The notes beneath the pieces are model-generated. The model saw only the letters and a program-made list of their open reading frames with translations, was not told the DNA's origin and searched no databases. DNA of 64,000 nucleotides from Sandaracinus amylolyticus (GTDB lineage: Bacteria > Myxococcota_A > Polyangia > Polyangiales > Sandaracinaceae). The translations under genes and the position numbers were made by a program. Of the stretch, positions 58,236-64,000 are shown one piece after another. Positions within the stretch are counted from its first letter, which is position 1. Every line of letters starts with the position of its first letter. The DNA lies in the NCBI RefSeq assembly GCF_000737325.1, contig NZ_CP011125.1:1922001-1986000 (forward strand), given 5' to 3'.

Positions 58236-60656
58236 TCACTCGTAGAGCAGGAACGGCGCGCGACGCGCTTCGAACGCGCGCGCGTCCGCGTCGACACGCG
58301 CGAGCACCGCATCCCAGGGCTCGCCGCGCTCGATCGCCTCGAGCACCTCGGCGCGGCCGACCATCGCGAGCACGCGCGCACGATCGAGGCGCTCACGATG
58401 CGCCGCGACGACCGCGCGCACGATCGCGAGCCCCGTGATCGACGCGCGGTATGTCGCACGATCGGTGATCGCGACGCGGATCCCACGGCACGCGCGACCG
58501 CGGTGGCGCGCCTCGCGCGGCGTGAAGCGCGTCTCCTCGAACGAGACGCCGGGCACGCTCGACGCGCGCAGCATCTCGAGCACGCGCGTCGTGTCCATCC
58601 ACGGCGCGCCGAGCACGCGGAACGGCGCGTCGGTGCCGCGTCCGACCGACACGTCGGCGCCCTCGAGCAGCGCGACCGCGGGATACAGCGACACCGCGTC
58701 GAGATCGGGCAGGTTGGGGGAGGGCGCGACCCACCGCGCGCCGACGTCGACGCCGTCGTGCGCGCGTTGCCATCCTTCCGCGCGCACGATCACGAGCCGC
58801 TCGCCGAGCGCGAGCCCGAGCTCGTGATCGAGCAGCCGCGCGAGCTCGCCCATCGTCATCCCGTGGCGCAGCGGCAGCGTGTGATGGTTCACGAACGACA
58901 GGAGCGCGTCGTCGAGCCCGGGACCTTCGACGATCACACCGCCGAGCGGATCGGGTCGATCGAGGATCACCACGCGCAGGCCGGGGCGCGACGCCGCGGT
59001 GAGCAGCACCTGGTGCATCGTCGACGCGTACGTGTAGAAGCGCGCGCCCACGTCGACGAGATCGACGACGAGCGTGTCGGCGCCTTCGAGCATCGCGTCG
59101 TCGGGACGACGCCGCGGTCCGAAGACGCCGCGCACCTCGATCCCGGTGCGCACGTCGCGCCCGTCGCCGATCGCGCCCTCGCGATCCGAGCCGAGGCCGT
59201 GCTCGGGCGCGAGCACGCGCAGCACCTCGAGCTCGTCGCGCTCCGCGAGCACGTCGAGCGTGCGACGTCCGTCGCGCGTGCGCGCTGCATCGTGAGTGAC
59301 GAGCACCACGTTCGCGCCGCGCAGGTGCGTCATCTCGCTCGCGAGCTCCACGTCGATCCCCGCGCGCACCTCGCGCGCGGGCGCGGGCAGGAAGCGTTGG
59401 ACGTGGTGGCCCACCAAGCGATCGAGCTCCGCGAAGAGCGGGCGCACGTCGCCGCGTCCATCGGGGTGCACGTCGTTCGAGAGGAGCACCACGAACACGT
59501 CGCGCGCGGGATCGATCCGGATCGCGGTGCCGGTCCACCCGAGGTGCCCGATCGAGCCTTCCCCGAGCCCGCGGGTGCGCGCTTCTTCCGCGGTGCGTCG
59601 ATCCCACCCGAGCGCGCGCGGCTGTCCCGCGATCAGCGCGCGCACGCTCTCCGGCGCGAGCACGCGCACGCCGTCGAGCTCGCCCTCTCCGAGCATCATC
59701 CGCGCGAAGCGCGCGAGATCGGGCGCGCTCGCGAAGAGCCCCGCGTTCCCCGACACACCGCCGAGCCGCCACGCCCGCGGGTCGTGCACGTCGCCGCGCA
59801 CCAGCACACCGCCGCGCCGCTCCGCGCGCTCGGTGGGCGCGATGCGCGGCAGCCACGACGCGTCCGGTCGGTACGACGACGAGCGCATCCCGAGCGGCGC
59901 GAGGATCTCGCGCGCGACGAGCTGATCGAGCGGCACGCCCGACGCGCGCGTCACGATCTCTCCGAGCAGCACGAACCCGAGATCGCTGTAGAGCATCTGC
60001 GTGCCCGGGACGTGCTCCGGTCGCAGCGACGCGATGCGCGCGATCGACTGCTCGCGCGTCTCGCCCTCGTAGCGCGCGAGGGGATCGGCCGCGGGCAGCC
60101 CGCTCGTGTGATCGAGCAGGTGACGGATGGTGATACGCCGATCGATCTCCGCGACGAAGCGCGACGCGGGATCGTCGAACGAGAGCACGCCGCGCTCGGC
60201 GAGGAGCGCGATCGACGTCGCGGTCGCGATCGGCTTCGTGAGCGACGCGAGGTCGTAGATCGTGCCCACGTCGTTGCGCTCGAGCTCGGGATCGATCGCG
60301 CGCGCGCCGTACGCGCGGAGGAACACGAGCCCGTCGCGCCGTCCGATCGCGACCACCGCGCCGGGCAGCGCGCGCTGGGTGATCGCGGTGTGCACCGCAT
60401 CGTCGATCGCGCGCTCGACGTCGACCGGGATCCGGATCGCGACCACGTCGTCGCGCGGAGCCTCGTCCACCACGACGGGCGCCGCGCCCGCGGAGGTCTC
60501 CGCGCTCGACGGCTCGACGACCGCGCGCGTGATCGTCTCCTCGGCGCGCGGCGCGGTCGAGCGCGCGCTGCCACACGCGGCCAGCGAGAGAGACTCCGCG
60601 GCGATCAGTCCGCGGACCAGCCAACGGAGCGCCGTGAACATCAGGCGCGCGCGCAT
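58236..60656 (-). CDS. serine beta-lactamase-like hydrolase fused to NamZ (DUF1343) domain
   Basis: The 806-residue lipoprotein has signal LIAAESLSLAACGS. Residues about 80-400 form a class C beta-lactamase/AmpH-type domain: S138-x-x-K141 in YDLASLTKPIAT, LLDHTSGLPAADP, MLYSDLGFVLLG (Y-S-D for Y-x-N) and GHLGWTGT (H-x-G). Residues about 420-806 form a DUF1343/NamZ domain: RAGIDVELASEMTHLRGANV, LAPEHGLGSDREGAIGDGRD, LVVDLVDVGARFYTYASTMH, VILDRPDPLGGVIVEGPGL and SVGRGTDAPFRVLGAPWMDT. NamZ is an exo-N-acetylmuramidase of muropeptide recycling. Joining it to a peptide- or ester-cutting hydrolase suggests a one-protein periplasmic muropeptide processor. Confidence 0.93.
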   Translation of the reverse strand: MRARLMFTALRWLVRGLIAAESLSLAACGSARSTAPRAEETITRAVVEPSSAETSAGAAPVVVDEAPRDDVVAIRIPVDVERAIDDAVHTAITQRALPGAVVAIGRRDGLVFLRAYGARAIDPELERNDVGTIYDLASLTKPIATATSIALLAERGVLSFDDPASRFVAEIDRRITIRHLLDHTSGLPAADPLARYEGETREQSIARIASLRPEHVPGTQMLYSDLGFVLLGEIVTRASGVPLDQLVAREILAPLGMRSSSYRPDASWLPRIAPTERAERRGGVLVRGDVHDPRAWRLGGVSGNAGLFASAPDLARFARMMLGEGELDGVRVLAPESVRALIAGQPRALGWDRRTAEEARTRGLGEGSIGHLGWTGTAIRIDPARDVFVVLLSNDVHPDGRGDVRPLFAELDRLVGHHVQRFLPAPAREVRAGIDVELASEMTHLRGANVVLVTHDAARTRDGRRTLDVLAERDELEVLRVLAPEHGLGSDREGAIGDGRDVRTGIEVRGVFGPRRRPDDAMLEGADTLVVDLVDVGARFYTYASTMHQVLLTAASRPGLRVVILDRPDPLGGVIVEGPGLDDALLSFVNHHTLPLRHGMTMGELARLLDHELGLALGERLVIVRAEGWQRAHDGVDVGARWVAPSPNLPDLDAVSLYPAVALLEGADVSVGRGTDAPFRVLGAPWMDTTRVLEMLRASSVPGVSFEETRFTPREARHRGRACRGIRVAITDRATYRASITGLAIVRAVVAAHRERLDRARVLAMVGRAEVLEAIERGEPWDAVLARVDADARAFEARRAPFLLYE

Positions 60657-60739
60657 CGAGCGTCAGCGTAGCAGCTCGCCCGCGCGCGTCCTGGCGCTAC
60701 AGAAACCGTAGCGCGAGCGCACCGAGCGTCGCGAGCGCG

Positions 60740-60871
60740 TTACACCACGATCTCGGCGTCCTCGGTCCAAGGCTGGACGCGCTGCACCGCGCCCGCGACG
60801 AGCAGCGAGCCCGCGAGCGCGGCGACCTCGAGCGAGAGCGGCGTGAGCGCGGGATCGATCACCCCGCGCCC
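60740..60871 (-). CDS. possible very small membrane protein or C-terminal remnant
   Basis: This minus-strand frame ends at TAA 60740. From GTG 60871 it reads VIGRGVIDPALTPLSLEVAA, a hydrophobic stretch, then VQRVQPWTEDAEIVV (43 residues). Coding-like hydrophobic residues (ALLF) precede the GTG in the same frame toward 60914. The frame has no good start. It could be a leaderless small protein, or the tail of a larger membrane protein whose front is gone. Downstream of DUF2505 and same strand. Confidence 0.35.
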   Translation of the reverse strand, partial: GRGVIDPALTPLSLEVAALAGSLLVAGAVQRVQPWTEDAEIVV

Positions 60872-60914
60872 GATCACGAAGAGCAGCGCGATCGCCGCCG
60901 CGCCGAGACAGCGC

Positions 60915-61424
60915 TCAGAGGCCCTTCTCGCGGATGAACGCGTTCGTGAACGCCTCGGTCTTCGCGTAGCTGTCGCGCGTCGTCTTCTCGATGAAGCCCT
61001 CGACGGTCCCGCCGACCCCGAAGATCTTCACCTGGATGTCGTTCTCGCAGATGCGCTCGATGCGCTTGTCACCGCGCGGCTCGACCCAGAACGTGCCCGC
61101 GATGCTGATCTTGTCGCTGAGCTTCGACGTCGTGATCGTGTACTTCCAGATCCCCGTCGACGGATCCCAGCGGCCCTCTTCCGTGTAGCTGATGTCGCCG
61201 CCGATCAGCTTCGTCACGACCGCGGGCGCCTCGCTCTTCGGCTCGGTGCGGATGCGCCGTGTGCGAACGCCGCCGGGCAGCTCCTTCAGCTCGAGCAGCT
61301 CGTAGCCCTTGAAGCCGAGCGCTTCGAGGTAGAGCCGGCGGTTGTACTCCTCGTCGAAGAAGACCTTCGCCCAGAACGTGTCCTTGTCGGTCTCGAAGAT
61401 GTTCTTCAGCGTGAACTTGGCCAA
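60915..61424 (-). CDS. DUF2505 family (START-like) protein
   Basis: The 169-residue product starts LAKFTLKNIFETDKDTFWAK and carries EEYNRRLYLEALGFKGYELL, KYTITTSKLSDKISIAGTFW and NDIQVKIFGVGGTVEGFIEK, matching the DUF2505 pattern of an SRPBCC/START-like ligand-binding fold. Function unknown; it probably binds a hydrophobic ligand. I set the start at TTG 61424 because GGAGG sits seven bases ahead; the ATG at 61460 has no ribosome site and would add a non-conserved tail. It is a single gene between the NamZ fusion and the aldo-keto reductase, all on the minus strand. Confidence 0.88.
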   Translation of the reverse strand: MAKFTLKNIFETDKDTFWAKVFFDEEYNRRLYLEALGFKGYELLELKELPGGVRTRRIRTEPKSEAPAVVTKLIGGDISYTEEGRWDPSTGIWKYTITTSKLSDKISIAGTFWVEPRGDKRIERICENDIQVKIFGVGGTVEGFIEKTTRDSYAKTEAFTNAFIREKGL

Positions 61425-61481
61425 GGCAGTCCCTCCACTGCCTCGCCATGTAGCACGCAACCGCGGCCGCCCGACACACGC

Positions 61482-62471
<990 letters not shown>

Positions 62472-62528
62472 GCGCCCACACTGGCCGTTCGCGTCCCATC
62501 CAACCAGCGAATAGGATGCATGCGACCC

Positions 62529-63470
62529 ATGAACGAGATTTATGCGCGCGACCTCGATCTCAACCTGCTGCGCGTGTTCGTGGTCGTCGCGGAGAGCGGC
62601 AGCGTGACCAGCGCAGCCGCGCGCCTCTATCTGACCCAGCCCGCGATCAGCGCGGCGCTCAAGCGCCTGACCGACGCGGTCGGCGCGCCGCTCTTCGCGC
62701 GACAAGGGCGCGGCCTCGCGCTCACCGCGCGCGGCGAGCGGCTCCACGCCGAGGTGAAGCCGCACCTCTCCGCGCTCGTCGCGGCCGCGCTCTCACCGCC
62801 GTCGTTCGATCCCGCGACCAGCGAGCGCACGGTGCGCCTCGGCCTCTCCGACGCGAACGAAGCGACGCTCCTGCCGCCGCTCCTGCGCGTGCTCGCCGAC
62901 GAAGCGCCGCGCATGCGGGTGGTCGTGCTGCCGGTGCAGTTCCGCACCGTCGGCGACGCGCTCGCGTCCGGTCGCATCGACCTCGCGGTCACGGTTGCCG
63001 ACGAGCTCCCCGCCGGCACCCATCGCGAGGCGCTCTTCACCGGCGGCTTCTGTGCGCTCTTCGATCCCCGGCACGCGCGCCTCGGATCGCGTCCCTCGCT
63101 CGCGAAGTACCTCGCGCAGGATCACGTGATCGTCTCGTACAACGGCGATCTGCGCGGCGTCGTCGAGGACTTCGCGAAGGTCACGCGCCGCGTGCGCTGC
63201 TCGGTCAGCACGTTTCACGTGCTCGGCGCGATCGTCGAGGGCAGCGCGCTCGTCGCCACGATCCCCGAGGTCGTCGCGCACGACATCCGCAGCACGCGCC
63301 CGGCGCTGCGCACCGCGAAGCTCCCGTTCGAGCTACGCGGCTCGGCCGTCGAGCTCATCACGCGCAGCGCGATCGCGGACGATCCCGCGATCCGCTTCGT
63401 GCGCGATCACCTGGTCCGCATCGCGCGCGCGAGCGTGCGGCTCACGCGACGCGCAGGACGACGACCGTGA
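62529..63470 (+). CDS. LysR-family transcriptional regulator
   Basis: The 313-residue LysR protein starts IYARDLDLNLLRVFVVVAES. The helix-turn-helix is VTSAAARLYLTQPAISAALK, then PLFARQGRGLALTARGERLH. The effector domain includes TVRLGLSDANEATLLPPLLR and GRIDLAVTVADELPAGTHRE. ATG 62529 is preferred; ATG 62520 adds three residues. It is divergent from the aldo-keto reductase. The 3' end overlaps the PP2C gene by 29 bases, tail to tail. Confidence 0.93.
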   Translation: MNEIYARDLDLNLLRVFVVVAESGSVTSAAARLYLTQPAISAALKRLTDAVGAPLFARQGRGLALTARGERLHAEVKPHLSALVAAALSPPSFDPATSERTVRLGLSDANEATLLPPLLRVLADEAPRMRVVVLPVQFRTVGDALASGRIDLAVTVADELPAGTHREALFTGGFCALFDPRHARLGSRPSLAKYLAQDHVIVSYNGDLRGVVEDFAKVTRRVRCSVSTFHVLGAIVEGSALVATIPEVVAHDIRSTRPALRTAKLPFELRGSAVELITRSAIADDPAIRFVRDHLVRIARASVRLTRRAGRRP

Positions 63471-64000
63471 CGTTGTCCTCGCCGCCGTGCTCGTTCGCGC
63501 GCTGCACCAGGAGCTGCGACATCTTCTCGACGTCGGCGCCGCTGCTCTGCACGGTCTCGAGGATCTGCTCGTCGGTGATCATCCCGCTCAGCCCGTCCGA
63601 GCACAGCACGTAGACGTCGCCGGGCTGCGGCTGCTCGGGCACCAGATCGACCACCACCGAGTCCTGCATGCCGAGCGCGCGCGTGATGACGTTCTTCGGC
63701 AGCTCCTCGCGCTGCTCCGGCGTCATGTCGGGCATCACGAGCAGGTAGTCGTTCAGCAGCGAGTGATCGCGCGTGAGCAGCGTGATGTGCCCGCCGCGGA
63801 CGCGATAGCAGCGGCTGTCACCGACGTGCGCGACGTACATCCGCCCGCGCTCGCGCGCGACCAGCGCGCCGACCACCGTCGTGCCCATCCCGTGCACCTC
63901 GCGATAGCGCGTCGATGCCTCGAAGATGCGCTTGTTCGCGACCTTGATGCCGGTGATGAGGCGGTTCTCCTCGACCGACAGGTGCGGGTCGAAGTGGAAC
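63442..64000 (-). CDS. PP2C-type serine/threonine phosphatase, 5' end outside window
   Basis: The frame is open to the right edge, so only the C-terminal 185 residues are seen: FDPHLSVEENRLITGIKVAN, GMGTTVVGALV, MYVAHVGDSRCYRVRGGHIT with the metal-binding GDSR, LLTRDHSLL, DVYVLCSDGLSGMITDEQIL and HGGEDNVTVVVLRVA. These are PP2C/PppA-type motifs with Mn/Mg ligands intact. The family removes phosphate from Ser/Thr in cytosolic targets of Hanks-type kinases, which are numerous in myxobacteria. A partner kinase may lie just outside the window. Confidence 0.95.
   Translation of the reverse strand, partial: FHFDPHLSVEENRLITGIKVANKRIFEASTRYREVHGMGTTVVGALVARERGRMYVAHVGDSRCYRVRGGHITLLTRDHSLLNDYLLVMPDMTPEQREELPKNVITRALGMQDSVVVDLVPEQPQPGDVYVLCSDGLSGMITDEQILETVQSSGADVEKMSQLLVQRANEHGGEDNVTVVVLRVA

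Noticed and set aside
58398-60671. 757-codon plus-strand frame opposite the NamZ fusion
   Set aside because: It is His/Arg/Asp-rich shadow sequence with no domain.

Overview
The window looks like chromosomal DNA of a very GC-rich (about 70%) delta-type myxobacterium, most likely from the Sandaracinus/Polyangiales side. This is inferred from the codon pattern, from the many lipoproteins with Asp/Ala/Gly/Ser-rich 'DAG/DAS' linkers after the lipobox, from MXAN_5187-like and PATAN-like proteins, and from the number of orphan response regulators. No rRNA, tRNA, CRISPR array, prophage or intact insertion sequence was seen. At this GC content nearly every real gene has long antisense and out-of-frame ORFs. 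Genes were chosen by recognisable family sequence, start/stop coupling and ribosome binding sites.

Layout. 1-12 kb: a secreted protein cut by the window edge, a HEAT-like protein, a degenerate M29 aminopeptidase, a LysR/oxidoreductase pair, a Tudor-like-tail protein, a beta-barrel porin, a LysR next to a coupled acyl-CoA dehydrogenase/carboxyltransferase pair, and a CHASE3-PAS-GGDEF gene split by a frameshift. 12-17 kb: small nucleic-acid-binding candidates (one RbfA-like), a small lipoprotein, a Tat-exported pirin, an MFS exporter and three single-domain response regulators. 17-22 kb: a YagU-like membrane protein, a small basic protein, a cupredoxin-like protein and an MXAN_5187-like sensor, then a repeat-filled gap. 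22-26 kb: a minus-strand set of def, fmt and a PduO-type cobalamin adenosyltransferase, preceded by a PATAN/J-like scaffold.

26-34 kb: a di-heme cytochrome lipoprotein, a 21-bp minisatellite found in two clusters around a LysR/aldo-keto reductase module, an AraC remnant, and two short-chain dehydrogenases coupled to an AraC regulator. 34-42 kb: priA coupled to an FlhB/SctU-like protein without the NPTH autocleavage motif, an aminotransferase-fold protein without the PLP lysine, cystathionine beta-synthase with CBS domains, and an Hsp70 ATPase domain alone. 42-48.5 kb: an exported redox block with a HiPIP, a di-heme peroxidase, a VVV/PP repeat protein, and a coupled trio of lipoprotein, mono-heme lipoprotein and Tat-exported DUF1501-like protein.

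48.5-64 kb: a TetR divergent from a Cys-rich 115-residue-repeat lipoprotein, with a promoter/palindrome between them; two further lipoproteins; a decayed gene; a DUF1993 protein; a methyltransferase; a CPA2 antiporter; a TPR protein; a serine hydrolase/NamZ fusion; a DUF2505 protein; an aldo-keto reductase/LysR pair; and a PP2C phosphatase cut by the right edge.

Three themes recur. Regulators sit beside a divergent or coupled enzyme gene. Neighbouring genes are often linked by GTGA or ATGA overlaps. Several enzyme-fold proteins have lost family catalytic residues (M29, aminotransferase, SctU, J-domain).
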